64,000 nucleotides of DNA from Thermosulfidibacter sp. (GTDB lineage: Bacteria; Thermosulfidibacterota; Thermosulfidibacteria; Thermosulfidibacterales; Thermosulfidibacteraceae): positions 1-64,000 of the forward strand of contig JAGDVO010000011.1 of the NCBI GenBank assembly GCA_023269715.1. The letters are read 5' to 3'. Within the stretch, counting starts at the first letter, position 1; each line of letters begins with the position of its first letter. The notes under the pieces are model-generated. The model did not search any database. It had not been told where the DNA came from and saw nothing but the letters and a program-made list of their open reading frames with translations. The translations under genes and the position numbers were made by a program. Positions 1 to 8,318 of the stretch are shown in pieces.

Positions 1-79
1 TACATCCATAGGTAAATACTATAGATGCGAGTCGACCGGGATAATCGGAAAATGTAAGGGGCTGGAAGCCCCCTATCAT
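1..79 (-). CDS. nrdG: Anaerobic RNR activating enzyme NrdG, N-terminal fragment (runs off the window)
   Basis: Only the first 26 codons are inside the window. They read MIGGFQPLTFSDYPG and then RLASIVFTYGC, the typical start of NrdG-type activases; the final Cys would be the first of the CxxxCxxC radical-SAM cluster motif. The family uses S-adenosylmethionine to put the glycyl radical on class III ribonucleotide reductase. The ATG overlaps the stop of the upstream mini-gene by one base (TGATG), with AGGGG six bases upstream, so translation is probably coupled. Position last in an nrdD operon supports the call. A hairpin-like sequence at 57-74 lies inside this reading frame. Confidence 0.82.
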   Translation of the reverse strand, partial: MIGGFQPLTFSDYPGRLASIVFTYGC

Positions 80-273
80 CAAATTCCCCTTGAGCACCTG
101 GGAACGAGTTCTCTTTCTTTTACCCTAAATAGAGATGGATCAATCCTGAAAATATTTCTTTCCAAAAATTCCTGCTTTTTACCCTTATTCCAGTTCTGAA
201 CAGGTCTAAAGTAACCCACTACCCTGGAATAGACCTCGCATGGAATTACTAGATTTTCCTTATCAACCTTCAT
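79..273 (-). CDS. Separate glycyl-radical domain of class III ribonucleotide reductase (NrdD C-terminal piece)
   Basis: This 64-residue protein contains CEVYSRVVGYFRPVQNWN, the segment that normally ends NrdD and carries the glycyl radical; the candidate radical glycine is residue 20 of the chosen start. The stop of the large nrdD gene (TAA) is followed directly by GGAGG and two ATG codons; the second ATG (273) has the better five-base spacing. The mini-gene is in the +1 frame relative to nrdD and has its own ribosome site, so it looks like an independently translated subunit rather than a sequencing frameshift. It is followed by nrdG. I infer that it joins the 678-residue protein to form the active enzyme. 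An alternative is a YfiD-like spare part, but the large protein lacks this segment. Confidence 0.8.
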   Translation of the reverse strand: MKVDKENLVIPCEVYSRVVGYFRPVQNWNKGKKQEFLERNIFRIDPSLFRVKERELVPRCSRGI

Positions 274-283
274 CATCGCCTCC

Positions 284-2320
284 TTAGGTAAATAGTCTTA
301 CATTATCAACTGAAACACCATACCTATTCAGGTCTTCCTCGCTATGTGGATATGGACACACGAAATGCTTACCAGGTATATAACCATGAACAGGGCAAAT
401 ACTGAATGTGGGAGTAATACTAAAATAGGGAAGTCTAAAGTTTTCAACCACCACCTTTACAAATTCTCTCACCGTCTCCCAGTATGGTATTTCCTCACCT
501 ACAAAGAAATGGACAACTGTACCGCCTGTAAAGAGAACCTGTAAATCATCCTGGTGCATCAGTAGTTCAAAGGGATCATTAAAGGCATTAACAGGTGGAT
601 GCACACTATTAGTATAATAGGGAGCATCGCTAGTACCACTCGTTATTATACCCGGATATAACTCTTTATCTTTCTTCGCCAACCTATAAGATGTACCCTC
701 CGCAGGTGTAGCTTCAAGATTATACAGGTTTCCCGTCTCCTCCTGGAAATTCGATATCTTCTCTCTCATAAACTTAAGAACCCTTATAGCAAAATCTCTA
801 GCATCAGGATTGGTTATAGGAACACCAAGCAAATTAAGGCAAGCCTCATTCATCCCAACTATTCCTATCGTCGAGAAATGGTTACTCCAATATCTACCAG
901 TTGTAACCTTGACAGGCTCTAGATAAACCCTAGCATAAGGAAAAAGCCCTTTCTCTGTAAAGTCTTCAATAACCTTCCTCTTTATCTCAAGGGATACCTT
1001 TGCAATCTCCATAAGATGGGACAACCTCTCGAAAAACTCATCTTCATCCTTCGAGAGATAACCGATCCTCGGTAGATTTACGGTAACGACACCTATCGAT
1101 CCCGTCAGTGGATCAGATCCAAACAATCCACCTCCCCTCTTTTTAAGCTCCCTCTTATCCAACCTTAGTCTACAACACATACTTCTCGCATCATCAGGAT
1201 CCATATCGGAATTAACAAAATTAGCAAAATAGGGAATACCGTACTTCCTTGTCATCTCCCATAGAGGAATATAGTCCACACTATCCCACTCGAAATCCTT
1301 GGTAATGTTGTAGGTAGGTATAGGAAAAGTAAAAATCCTACCCTTCGCATCACCCTCCATCATAAGCTCACAAAAAGCTCTATTTATCATCAACATTTCC
1401 TTTTCGAACTCTCCATAAACAGAATCCATCAACTTACCACCTATAACGACATTTAGATTGGCGTATATCTTAGAAGGTTTTAGATCGAAAGTTAAATTCG
1501 TAAATGGGGTCTGAAAACCAACTCTAGTGGGCACATTGAGATTGAATAGGAACTCCTGTAAGCACTGCTTTACCTCGCTGTAGGAAAGTTTATCATAGGC
1601 GATAAATGGAGCCAAAAGAGTATCAAAATTAGAAAAAGCCTGAGCTCCAGCAGCCTCTCCCTGTAATGTGTAGAAAAAGTTCACTATCTGACCAAGAGCA
1701 GTCCTGAAATGTTTAGGAGGAGCACTCTCCACCTTACCAGCAACCCCCCCAAACCCCTTCAAAAGCAGAGCATACAAATCCCAACCAACACAATAGGCTG
1801 AAAGACATCCAAGATCATGGATATGAAAATCCCCATTTTTGTGAGCTTCCGAAACTTGTGGTGGATAGATCTTTTCAAGCCAATATCGAGCAACTACGCT
1901 TGAAGACACATGAAAGTTAAGACCCTGCAGAGAATAACTCATATTCGAATTCTCTGAAACTCTCCAGTCAACCTCCGATAGATAGGCGTCTATAAGTTCC
2001 ACACCATCGATAAAAGCCTTCGCTAACTCCCTAGTCTGCTTTCTTTTTTCCCTGTAGATAATGTAAGCCTTAGCCACTTTTGCATGTCCATTTTCGATAA
2101 GCACCTTTTCAACTATGTCCTGAATTTCCTCAACACTCGGGATACTACCCTTCTTGAAAAAGTTCTTGAACAGTATCAAAGTTACTTCATTGGCTAACTG
2201 AACTGCCCTATTTCTATCACTACCACCTACAGCTTTCGCAGCTTTAAATATCGCATCAACTATTTTTTCCCTATCAAAAGGAACTATCCTCCCATCCCTC
2301 TTCCTGACAAGTAATTCCAT
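284..2320 (-). CDS. nrdD: Anaerobic ribonucleoside-triphosphate reductase large polypeptide, lacking its own glycyl-radical motif
   Basis: Class III RNR reduces ribonucleotides to deoxyribonucleotides without oxygen. The 678-residue protein opens with an ATP-cone allosteric domain (about residues 1-95: RKRDGRIVPFDREKI) followed by the NrdD barrel, with HIHDLGCLSAYC near residue 170 and the MCCRLRL catalytic-cysteine region near residue 382. It ends after SICPVHGYIPGKHFVCPYP, where relatives continue into a zinc site and the RVVGY glycyl-radical loop; here that loop is encoded by the next gene. ATG 2320 is chosen because GGGAG lies six bases upstream; a TTG at 2326 would sit on that site. Two NrdR-like boxes precede it. 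Confidence 0.9.
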   Translation of the reverse strand: MELLVRKRDGRIVPFDREKIVDAIFKAAKAVGGSDRNRAVQLANEVTLILFKNFFKKGSIPSVEEIQDIVEKVLIENGHAKVAKAYIIYREKRKQTRELAKAFIDGVELIDAYLSEVDWRVSENSNMSYSLQGLNFHVSSSVVARYWLEKIYPPQVSEAHKNGDFHIHDLGCLSAYCVGWDLYALLLKGFGGVAGKVESAPPKHFRTALGQIVNFFYTLQGEAAGAQAFSNFDTLLAPFIAYDKLSYSEVKQCLQEFLFNLNVPTRVGFQTPFTNLTFDLKPSKIYANLNVVIGGKLMDSVYGEFEKEMLMINRAFCELMMEGDAKGRIFTFPIPTYNITKDFEWDSVDYIPLWEMTRKYGIPYFANFVNSDMDPDDARSMCCRLRLDKRELKKRGGGLFGSDPLTGSIGVVTVNLPRIGYLSKDEDEFFERLSHLMEIAKVSLEIKRKVIEDFTEKGLFPYARVYLEPVKVTTGRYWSNHFSTIGIVGMNEACLNLLGVPITNPDARDFAIRVLKFMREKISNFQEETGNLYNLEATPAEGTSYRLAKKDKELYPGIITSGTSDAPYYTNSVHPPVNAFNDPFELLMHQDDLQVLFTGGTVVHFFVGEEIPYWETVREFVKVVVENFRLPYFSITPTFSICPVHGYIPGKHFVCPYPHSEEDLNRYGVSVDNVRLFT

Positions 2321-2336
2321 TTTCAACTCCCGATAA

Positions 2337-2352
2337 ACACTAAATATAGCAT
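2337..2352. promoter_or_regulatory. NrdR box 2 (promoter-distal, next to nrdD start)
   Basis: ACACTAAATATAGCAT agrees at 13 of 16 positions with the NrdR-box consensus acaCwAtATaTwGtgt as I remember it. Its centre is 31 bp from the centre of the box at 2368-2383, matching the three-turn spacing known for paired NrdR sites. It lies 17 bp upstream of the nrdD ATG. Confidence 0.65.
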
Positions 2353-2367
2353 TAAGGTAGTAAAAAG

Positions 2368-2383
2368 ATACTATATATAGTAT
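2368..2383. promoter_or_regulatory. NrdR box 1 (inside a perfect 18-bp palindrome)
   Basis: ATACTATATATAGTAT agrees at 14 of 16 positions with the NrdR-box consensus and forms the core of an exact 18-bp palindrome at 2367-2384. NrdR represses ribonucleotide reductase genes when dATP is plentiful. A run of T follows on the minus strand, so it could also help end the upstream peroxiredoxin transcript, but the partner box at 31-bp spacing favours an operator. Confidence 0.72.
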
Positions 2384-2398
2384 CCAAAGGCAAGAGGG

Positions 2399-2857
2399 TC
2401 AGGTGCTTCTTAAAAATTCTAAAATCTCCTCTATGTTTGGCACCTCTCTGATGGGATAGATCTTAACGAAAACTATCTTTCCTTCCTCATCTACTATAAC
2501 GTTGGCCCTCTCTGAAAATCCATCCTTTTCTCTAAAGACCTTATAAATAGAGGCAACATGTCCATGTGGCCAAAAATCTGACAACAACCTCAATTTCTTA
2601 ATCTTCAAATACTCAGCCCAAGCCTTCTTTGATGGAACAGGATCAACACTCAAACTAACGGGAATTGTGTTTAAACTTAAGAATTTTTCATAGTTCTCTT
2701 CCAACGATCTAACCTGTTTAGCACAAACAGGCGTCCAACTTAGAGGATGGAAGGACAAAAGGACTTTTTTACCCCTAAATTCGGAAAGGGTAAAAACCTC
2801 GTTATTTTGATCCTTCAACTTGAAATCAGGAACAACCTCTCCTATCCCTATACTCAT
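2399..2857 (-). CDS. Peroxiredoxin (AhpC/TSA family, 1-Cys type)
   Basis: A thiol peroxidase that reduces hydrogen peroxide or organic peroxides in the cytoplasm. The 152-residue protein has the PLSWTPVC peroxidatic motif with Cys45, Pro38 and Thr42, a C-terminal RANVIVDEEGKIVF strand carrying the usual Arg, and no other cysteine, so it is a 1-Cys enzyme that needs an external thiol. No signal peptide is seen. AGGGGG precedes the ATG and a promoter with TTGATA and TAGAAT lies at 2888-2916. It sits directly upstream of the nrdD operon on the same strand, which may help protect an oxygen-sensitive enzyme (inference). Confidence 0.85.
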   Translation of the reverse strand: MSIGIGEVVPDFKLKDQNNEVFTLSEFRGKKVLLSFHPLSWTPVCAKQVRSLEENYEKFLSLNTIPVSLSVDPVPSKKAWAEYLKIKKLRLLSDFWPHGHVASIYKVFREKDGFSERANVIVDEEGKIVFVKIYPIREVPNIEEILEFLRST

Positions 2858-2887
2858 CGTATACCCCCTAAAAGTAATATACTTTAA

Positions 2888-2916
2888 ATTCTACAGGAAA
2901 TCACCATACATATCAA
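2888..2916 (-). promoter_or_regulatory. Sigma70-type promoter of the peroxiredoxin gene
   Basis: On the minus strand TTGATA (2911-2916) and TAGAAT (2888-2893) are separated by 17 bases, about 30 bases upstream of the start codon. Confidence 0.55.
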
Positions 2917-2938
2917 CTTTCATTGAATTCACAAGGTA

Positions 2939-2968
2939 TTGACAAGGAAGGGAAGTTAGTATTAATAA
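2939..2968 (+). promoter_or_regulatory. Sigma70-type promoter of tRNA-Val
   Basis: A perfect -35 TTGACA (2939-2944) is followed after 17-18 bases by TTAATA/TAATAA (2962-2968). The tRNA begins 19 bases later. thrS could be read from the same transcript. Confidence 0.65.
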
Positions 2969-2986
2969 ATATTCATGATGAATTGT

Positions 2987-3061
2987 AGGGACGTAGCTCA
3001 GGGGGAGAGCACTTGCTTGACGCGCAAGGGGTCGGCGGTTCAAATCCGCCCGTCCCTACCA
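2987..3061 (+). tRNA. tRNA-Val (anticodon GAC), CCA encoded
   Basis: A full cloverleaf: acceptor AGGGACG pairs with CGTCCCT, D stem GCTC/GAGC, anticodon stem CTTGC/GCAAG with GAC at 3019-3021, and T arm GGCGG-TTCAAAT-CCGCC. Discriminator A and an encoded CCA end the gene. Confidence 0.95.
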
Positions 3062-3112
3062 TTATCCTTATTTCTAGAAGGTATCAGTAAGTGATAGGTT
3101 TTCTGGTAGTAG

Positions 3113-3140
3113 TTAACAATCTTAAAAAGGTTCCTATATC
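3113..3140 (+). promoter_or_regulatory. Possible thrS promoter
   Basis: TTAACA (3113-3118) and TATATC (3135-3140) are spaced by 16 bases, 15 bases before the thrS ATG. No T-box or other leader structure is evident. Weak evidence, since thrS may also be co-transcribed with tRNA-Val. Confidence 0.35.
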
Positions 3141-3155
3141 ATTGGGGAAAAGAAA

Positions 3156-5078
3156 ATGATAGAGGTGTGTCTGTCAACGGGGGAAAATGGTCTTTTTGAG
3201 GAGCACACAAAGGCTGAAGCGGTAATAGAAAAGTTAAAACCTGAACTTAAAAACAAGGTTATAGCGGTAAGGATAAATGGAAAAGTCTTTGACTTATCAA
3301 CACCAATAACAGAATCCTGTACAATAGAACCGATAACCTTCGAAGATGAAGAAGGAAAAAGTATATTCTGGCATTCATCAAGCCATATAATGGCCTTAGC
3401 TGTAAAAAGAGTCTTTAAAGATGCGAAGGTAACAATAGGTCCTCCAATAGACAAAGGTTTTTACTATGATTTTGACGTCGAGAGAACCTTTACTCCTGAA
3501 GACCTTAAAAAGATAGAAGAAGAGATGAAAAAGATATGTGAAGAAGATTTACCTTTTGAGAGAATAGAGGTACCGAAAGAAGAAGCCATAAAATTGTTCA
3601 AGGAATTAAAGGAAGATTACAAAGTTGAAATCTTAGAAGAGATAGAAGATGATAAGGTATCTTTATACAAGACCGGAGAGTTTATAGATCTATGCAGAGG
3701 GCCTCATATTCCATCAACCGGCATGGTAAGGGCGGTAAAACTACTATCCACAAGTGGAGCGTACTGGCGTGGTGATGAAAAAAACAAAATGTTACAGAGA
3801 ATTTATGGTATTTCTTTCCCAAACGAAAAGGACTTAAAAGATTTCTTAGAAAAATTAGAAGAAGCTAAAAGCAGGGATCACAGGAAACTGGGTAAAGAGC
3901 TAAAACTCTTCATGATAGAAGAAGATATAGGAGCAGGCCTTGTGATATGGTTACCAAAAGGAGCGAAGATAAGAAGGATAATAGAGGACTACTGGTTAAA
4001 GAGGCATGAAGATGCGGGTTATCAGTTAATATACACGCCACACATTGGAAAATCCATGCTCTGGGAAACGAGTGGACATCTATCTTTCTACAAGGAGAAT
4101 ATGTTCCCACCTATGGAACTTGAAAATGTAACCTACTACGTTAAGCCCATGAACTGCCCATTCCACATCTATGTATATAAATCCGAAAAGAGGAGTTATA
4201 GGGACCTTCCTATAAAATTGGCAGAACTTGGTACGGTCTATAGATACGAAAAATCCGGCGTGCTTCATGGCCTGATGAGAGTTAGAGGATTTACCCAAGA
4301 TGACGCTCACATATTCGTGAGAGAGGATCAGGTAAAAGAGGAGATAGCAAATACAGTTGCCTTTGCAATAGATGTACTGCGTGATTTTGGATTCGATAAC
4401 TTTAACGTTTATATATCAACAAAGCCAGAAAAGGCTATAGGTAGCAACGAAATGTGGGAAATTGCAACAGAATCCCTAATTGAAGCCGCAAAGCTAGTAG
4501 GCCTAAATTATAAAATTGAAGAAGGAGAGGGAGCCTTTTACGGACCAAAAATAGACATAACAATCACAGATGCTCTAGACAGAGAATGGCAATGTTCAAC
4601 TGTACAATTTGATTTTAACCTTCCCGAAAGGTTTGATCTAACCTATACCGATAGAGATGGGAAGGAAAAAAGACCCTACATGATCCACAGGGCACTTATG
4701 GGTTCACTAGAAAGATTTCTTGGAGTTCTGATAGAATACTACAAAGGTAATTTTCCACTTTGGTTGAGTCCTATACAAGCTAGAGTGATGACAATTACAG
4801 ACGAACAAAGGAAATACGCTGAAGAAGTTGTAGAGAAGTTTAAAGAAGCTGGAATAAGGGTAGATAGTGACCTAGGTGGCGAAAAGATAACTTACAAAAT
4901 AAGATTAGCAGAAACGGAAAAAATTCCCTATATGGTCGTCATCGGAAAGAAAGAAGCGTTAGAGGGAGTTATCAACGTGAGAAAGAAAGGAAAAGGTGTT
5001 ATAGGCAATATGAAGATCGAAGATTTAATAAGGATGATAAAAGAAGAAGAAGATAAAAAAGGGAGGGTTAGCAATTAG
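3156..5078 (+). CDS. thrS: Threonyl-tRNA synthetase
   Basis: Charges tRNA-Thr in the cytosol. The 640-residue protein is almost exactly the length of the E. coli enzyme and has the N-terminal TGS domain (about 1-62), the second editing domain beginning near WHSSSHIMA, the class II catalytic core and the C-terminal anticodon-binding domain. The catalytic zinc ligands fall at Cys334 (KPMNCPFH), His385 (DDAHIF) and His511 (MIHRAL), the same numbers as in E. coli ThrS. The stop codon overlaps the unusual infC start, keeping the conserved thrS-infC gene pair. Confidence 0.97.
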   Translation: MIEVCLSTGENGLFEEHTKAEAVIEKLKPELKNKVIAVRINGKVFDLSTPITESCTIEPITFEDEEGKSIFWHSSSHIMALAVKRVFKDAKVTIGPPIDKGFYYDFDVERTFTPEDLKKIEEEMKKICEEDLPFERIEVPKEEAIKLFKELKEDYKVEILEEIEDDKVSLYKTGEFIDLCRGPHIPSTGMVRAVKLLSTSGAYWRGDEKNKMLQRIYGISFPNEKDLKDFLEKLEEAKSRDHRKLGKELKLFMIEEDIGAGLVIWLPKGAKIRRIIEDYWLKRHEDAGYQLIYTPHIGKSMLWETSGHLSFYKENMFPPMELENVTYYVKPMNCPFHIYVYKSEKRSYRDLPIKLAELGTVYRYEKSGVLHGLMRVRGFTQDDAHIFVREDQVKEEIANTVAFAIDVLRDFGFDNFNVYISTKPEKAIGSNEMWEIATESLIEAAKLVGLNYKIEEGEGAFYGPKIDITITDALDREWQCSTVQFDFNLPERFDLTYTDRDGKEKRPYMIHRALMGSLERFLGVLIEYYKGNFPLWLSPIQARVMTITDEQRKYAEEVVEKFKEAGIRVDSDLGGEKITYKIRLAETEKIPYMVVIGKKEALEGVINVRKKGKGVIGNMKIEDLIRMIKEEEDKKGRVSN

Positions 5079-5598
5079 TAGCGAGGAGATCAAAATTATA
5101 GCTAACGAACAGATAAGGTTCCAAGAGGTAAGATTAATAGGACCGGACGGATCGCAGATAGGTATTATATCATCCAAAGAAGCCCTAGAGAAAGCGAGGG
5201 AAATGGGACTGGATCTTGTTCTTGTAGCTCCAAATGCAAATCCACCTGTATGTAAGATCATGGATCTTGGTAAATACAAGTACGAGCTAAAGAAAAAGGC
5301 AAAGGAGGCCAAGAAAAAACAGAAAATTATTCTAGTAAAGGAACTCAGGCTTAGACCGAAAATCGAGGAACATGACTATAAGGTAAAATTGAAACACGCT
5401 AGAGAGTTTATAGAAGAAGGAAATAAAGTCAGGGTAGTACTTAGGTTTAAGGGGAGAGAAATTGCCCATTCTGAGGCAGGTCTAGAACTACTTAAGAGAT
5501 TCGCAAACGACCTTTCCGATATAGCTATAGTAGAAAAGGAACCAGAACCTGACGGCATGAATACCTTCATGGTACTTGCACCTAAACCTTCAAAGTAG
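5074..5598 (+). CDS. infC: Translation initiation factor IF-3, starting at an AUU codon
   Basis: IF-3 binds the 30S subunit and proofreads initiation. From ATT at 5074 the frame gives a 174-residue protein with the IF-3 landmarks [17 protein letters not shown] (N domain), [15 protein letters not shown] (linker) and the C-terminal [17 protein letters not shown] region. No ATG, GTG or TTG exists in frame before residue 44, which would remove the N domain. GGAGG (5062-5066) is seven bases upstream of ATT. In E. coli, infC also starts with AUU, and IF-3 represses its own synthesis through that codon, so the same autoregulation is likely. The start overlaps the thrS stop by five bases. Confidence 0.93.
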   Translation: MSSEEIKIIANEQIRFQEVRLIGPDGSQIGIISSKEALEKAREMGLDLVLVAPNANPPVCKIMDLGKYKYELKKKAKEAKKKQKIILVKELRLRPKIEEHDYKVKLKHAREFIEEGNKVRVVLRFKGREIAHSEAGLELLKRFANDLSDIAIVEKEPEPDGMNTFMVLAPKPSK

Positions 5599-5603
5599 AC
5601 ATT

Positions 5604-6170
5604 ATGGTAATCCTTGTAACTGCCTCTCCCCGTAGAGGAAGTAACTCAAGAATACTAGCAGAAAGGTTACTGGAAGAGATCGGCCAAGAAGGTATAGTTT
5701 TCGATCTTTACAAGCAGAATATAAATTTCTGTATAGCCTGCAATAGATGCTTCGAAAATCTCAGGTGTTTTCAGGAAGATGATGCGAATAGGTTTTTTGA
5801 GTATTTGGAAAGAGCGAATCTTCTGATCGTCGCTTCGCCAGTATACTTCTATGGTCCACCCGCACCACTTAAAGCTCTTATAGATAGAAGTCAGGTTTAC
5901 TGGTATAGAAAATTCATACTTAAAGAAAAACTAAGAAAGATAAAGGGAATCGTTGTAAACACCGCAAGTGGAGAAGATCCCAAGATATTCGAACCTATAG
6001 AAAAGATAACGAGAGTATGGTTGAATTCCCTAAATGTGAAAGTAGAAAAATACTTCAAGTTCGACAAACTAGAAGAAGAATGGGAAGTAAAGAGAAGGAA
6101 GGATTACCTTATGGAGGTAACACTTGAAGGGAAGAAAATTAGATCCCTACAAACTAGTAGAGATCGTTGA
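5604..6170 (+). CDS. Iron-sulfur flavoprotein of the flavodoxin-fold NADPH/FMN reductase family
   Basis: The 188-residue protein begins with a flavodoxin-like fold ([21 protein letters not shown] phosphate loop) and has [17 protein letters not shown], typical of the family. Cysteines 43, 46, 49 and 55 form C-x2-C-x2-C-x5-C, the compact [4Fe-4S] motif of archaeal iron-sulfur flavoproteins such as Methanosarcina Isf. Such proteins pass electrons between ferredoxin and small acceptors including O2 or H2O2; the substrate here is unknown. It starts five bases after infC, where rpmI and rplT usually lie, with no clear ribosome site, suggesting coupling. Its last 47 bases overlap hldE1. Confidence 0.8.
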   Translation: MVILVTASPRRGSNSRILAERLLEEIGQEGIVFDLYKQNINFCIACNRCFENLRCFQEDDANRFFEYLERANLLIVASPVYFYGPPAPLKALIDRSQVYWYRKFILKEKLRKIKGIVVNTASGEDPKIFEPIEKITRVWLNSLNVKVEKYFKFDKLEEEWEVKRRKDYLMEVTLEGKKIRSLQTSRDR

Positions 6171-7152
6171 TAGTTTTAATAAAGCAAGGATAGCGGTCAT
6201 AGGCGATATAATAGCAGATAAGTACATTTTCTCCTTTGCACACAGAGTATCAAGGGAAGCTCCTGTACTTATACTCAAGTACGAAGGAGAGGAGATAAAA
6301 CTTGGAGGAGCAGGTAACGCGATTAACAACGTAAAGGCACTAGGAGCAGAGGTAATCCCATTTGGTTTTGTTGGAAAAGATAGCGAAGGTAAAGCCATAA
6401 AAGAACTCATGAAAAAGTTAAACATAGATATTAGTGGAGTTTTAGAGTTAAGCTACAGAAAAACTATAACAAAGACACGGATATTAGCAGGAAGCCATCA
6501 CACAGTAAAACAACAGGTATTGAGAATAGACTCGGAACCAGAGGAAGAGGTTAAAGACGAGGATATACTTAGACTTATTGAATGGTTAGATAGAAAAGTA
6601 GATTTATTCGATGCAGTTATAATCTCTGACTATGGATACGGTACAGTAAATGATACTGTAAGGAATTACCTTCAAAAGCTGAAGGAGAAGATAATCTGCG
6701 TTGACTCTAGATACGATCTTTTAAAGTATAAAAATGTCACCGCCTGTACTCCAAATGAACCAGAAACAATGGAAGCCCTGGGCCTAAAAAAACTTGATAA
6801 CGGTAACATACTAGAAGCAGGTAAAAGATTACTAGAACTTACAGGGAACCAGGCAGTCCTCATAACAAGGGGAAAAAAGGGTATGGCTCTATTTACAAGA
6901 GAGGGGGAAATAGAATTTATAGACATATACGGAACCGATCAGGTCGCAGATGTAACAGGTGCTGGAGATACTGTAATAGCCATATTTACAACGGCACTCG
7001 CTGTGGGAGCAACATTTTTTGAAGCTGCCAAACTGGCAAACTATGGTGGTGGAATATCTGTAACCAAGATGGGAGCTGCTATAGTATCACCCATAGAACT
7101 AAAGGGAGCAATAGAAAATGATCTTCTCAAGAGAAAAGATAAAGACCTTTGA
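6124..7152 (+). CDS. rfaE1: D-glycero-beta-D-manno-heptose-7-phosphate kinase (HldE kinase half)
   Basis: Phosphorylates heptose 7-phosphate at C1 on the way to ADP-heptose for the LPS inner core. The 342-residue PfkB-family protein shows [10 protein letters not shown] near the N terminus and the DVTGAGDTV anion-hole/catalytic motif near residue 278. It starts at TTG 6124, supported by GGAGGT five bases upstream inside the flavoprotein gene. In E. coli kinase and nucleotidyltransferase are one protein; here they are two overlapping genes (35 bases). Confidence 0.92.
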   Translation: MKGRKLDPYKLVEIVDSFNKARIAVIGDIIADKYIFSFAHRVSREAPVLILKYEGEEIKLGGAGNAINNVKALGAEVIPFGFVGKDSEGKAIKELMKKLNIDISGVLELSYRKTITKTRILAGSHHTVKQQVLRIDSEPEEEVKDEDILRLIEWLDRKVDLFDAVIISDYGYGTVNDTVRNYLQKLKEKIICVDSRYDLLKYKNVTACTPNEPETMEALGLKKLDNGNILEAGKRLLELTGNQAVLITRGKKGMALFTREGEIEFIDIYGTDQVADVTGAGDTVIAIFTTALAVGATFFEAAKLANYGGGISVTKMGAAIVSPIELKGAIENDLLKRKDKDL

Positions 7153-7603
7153 AGAGATAAAAAACATAGTCAGGAACTTAAAAGAAGAGGGAAAAGTAAT
7201 AGTCATCGCAAATGGTTGTTTTGATATCCTGCATGTTGGACATATCAGGTACCTGGAAGAAGCTAAAACTTACGGCGACATTCTGATCGTAGCTATAAAC
7301 TCTGATAGATCAGTAAAAATGCTCAAAGGACCCTCTAGACCTGTTATGAACGAAAAGGAAAGAGCAGAAATAGTAGCTGCCATTGGATGTGTAGACTATG
7401 TATTCATCTTTGACGAACTCAGGCTTGATAAGATACTACTTGAGCTAAAACCTCACTATCAGGCTAAAGGTAAAGATTACACGGCAGAAACTGTTCCCGA
7501 AAGAGAAACTGTTGAAAGCTACGGTGGTAAAGTCATAATATGTGGAGATCCTAAGGAGCATAACTCTTCGGAAATTATTAAAAGGATGAAAAATAATCTC
7601 TAA
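7118..7603 (+). CDS. rfaE2: D-glycero-beta-D-manno-heptose 1-phosphate adenylyltransferase (HldE transferase half)
   Basis: Adds AMP to heptose 1-phosphate to make ADP-heptose. The 161-residue protein has the cytidylyltransferase-like [15 protein letters not shown] motif (HVGH), [14 protein letters not shown], and an ISSTI-like motif reading NSSEIIKRM at the end. GGGAG precedes its ATG inside rfaE1. It ends 26 bases inside the opposing hemD gene, an unusual convergent coding overlap. Confidence 0.93.
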   Translation: MIFSREKIKTFEEIKNIVRNLKEEGKVIVIANGCFDILHVGHIRYLEEAKTYGDILIVAINSDRSVKMLKGPSRPVMNEKERAEIVAAIGCVDYVFIFDELRLDKILLELKPHYQAKGKDYTAETVPERETVESYGGKVIICGDPKEHNSSEIIKRMKNNL

Positions 7604-8318
7604 TAGCCCTAACTAAACCCTCTACAGTATGAACCTTCGATTCAATCTGGACATGGAAGCCGTAATCCCTTATAGCCTTACTTGTAATCGGACCTATAGA
7701 AGCTACTATTTTGGAGGATAACAGTTTTCTTGCAGCCTCATCACCGACTATCTCGACAAAAGCTTTAAAAGTAGAAGGACTGGTGAAAGTTAGAACGTCT
7801 AAACTAAAAAAATCGGGTAACGAACTATACCTTTTCGTAACTGTGTCGTATATTGGAATCACATCCACTATAGCTTTCCTCTTTTTAAGTTCAACTGGCA
7901 AAACTTCCCTTGCTCTCAAAGCCCTAGGAATGAGTATCCTTTTATCCCCTACATCATCTAACAATTCCAGTATCCCTTCAGCTACATACTCCTCTGGTAT
8001 ATTAACGCCTTCCACTTTATACTCCTCAAGTTTCCTTTTAGTCGCAGGGCCTATGGCAAAAGTTACCTTACCTGGTGGATAGGTAAGTCCCAAGCTCTCA
8101 AGTATCCTAAAAAAGAAATCAACACCCCTTGCACTTGTAAATATTATGACATCATAACTATCAATAGATCTTATCTTCTTCAGGTCATCCTCTTTTAGCT
8201 CACATGGAACTGTCTCTATGGTCGGAAATATAACGGGAATCGCTTTTTCCTTCTCTAGCAATTTAACAAACTCATCAACACTATCCAGTGGCCTAGTTAC
8301 AAGAATCTTCTTATTCAT
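7578..8318 (-). CDS. hemD: Uroporphyrinogen-III synthase
   Basis: Cyclises hydroxymethylbilane to uroporphyrinogen III in tetrapyrrole synthesis. The 246-residue protein starts [11 protein letters not shown] and has the alternating two-domain HemD pattern, including [41 protein letters not shown] and [14 protein letters not shown]. An upstream reading-frame extension overlaps lepB and is not HemD-like; ATG 8318 overlaps the lepB stop by one base (TGATG), showing coupling. Sequence conservation in this family is low, but these motifs are clear. It is the last gene of the mla-lepA-lepB operon; hemB and hemE lie elsewhere in the window. Confidence 0.9.
   Translation of the reverse strand: MNKKILVTRPLDSVDEFVKLLEKEKAIPVIFPTIETVPCELKEDDLKKIRSIDSYDVIIFTSARGVDFFFRILESLGLTYPPGKVTFAIGPATKRKLEEYKVEGVNIPEEYVAEGILELLDDVGDKRILIPRALRAREVLPVELKKRKAIVDVIPIYDTVTKRYSSLPDFFSLDVLTFTSPSTFKAFVEIVGDEAARKLLSSKIVASIGPITSKAIRDYGFHVQIESKVHTVEGLVRAIRDYFSSF

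Noticed and set aside
57-74. GC-rich hairpin GGGGCT/AGCCCC that looks like a terminator after the nrdD mini-gene
   Set aside because: It lies inside the nrdG reading frame, whose ATG at 79 overlaps the previous stop, so it is coding sequence.
273-286. Sequencing frameshift splitting nrdD
   Set aside because: The junction has a stop codon, a strong ribosome site and two ATG codons in a row, which a simple base error would not create. A programmed frameshift remains possible but is less likely.
2367-2384. Palindrome plus T run as terminator of the peroxiredoxin gene
   Set aside because: The stem is almost all A-T and matches an NrdR box with a partner at 31 bp; terminator function may be secondary at most.
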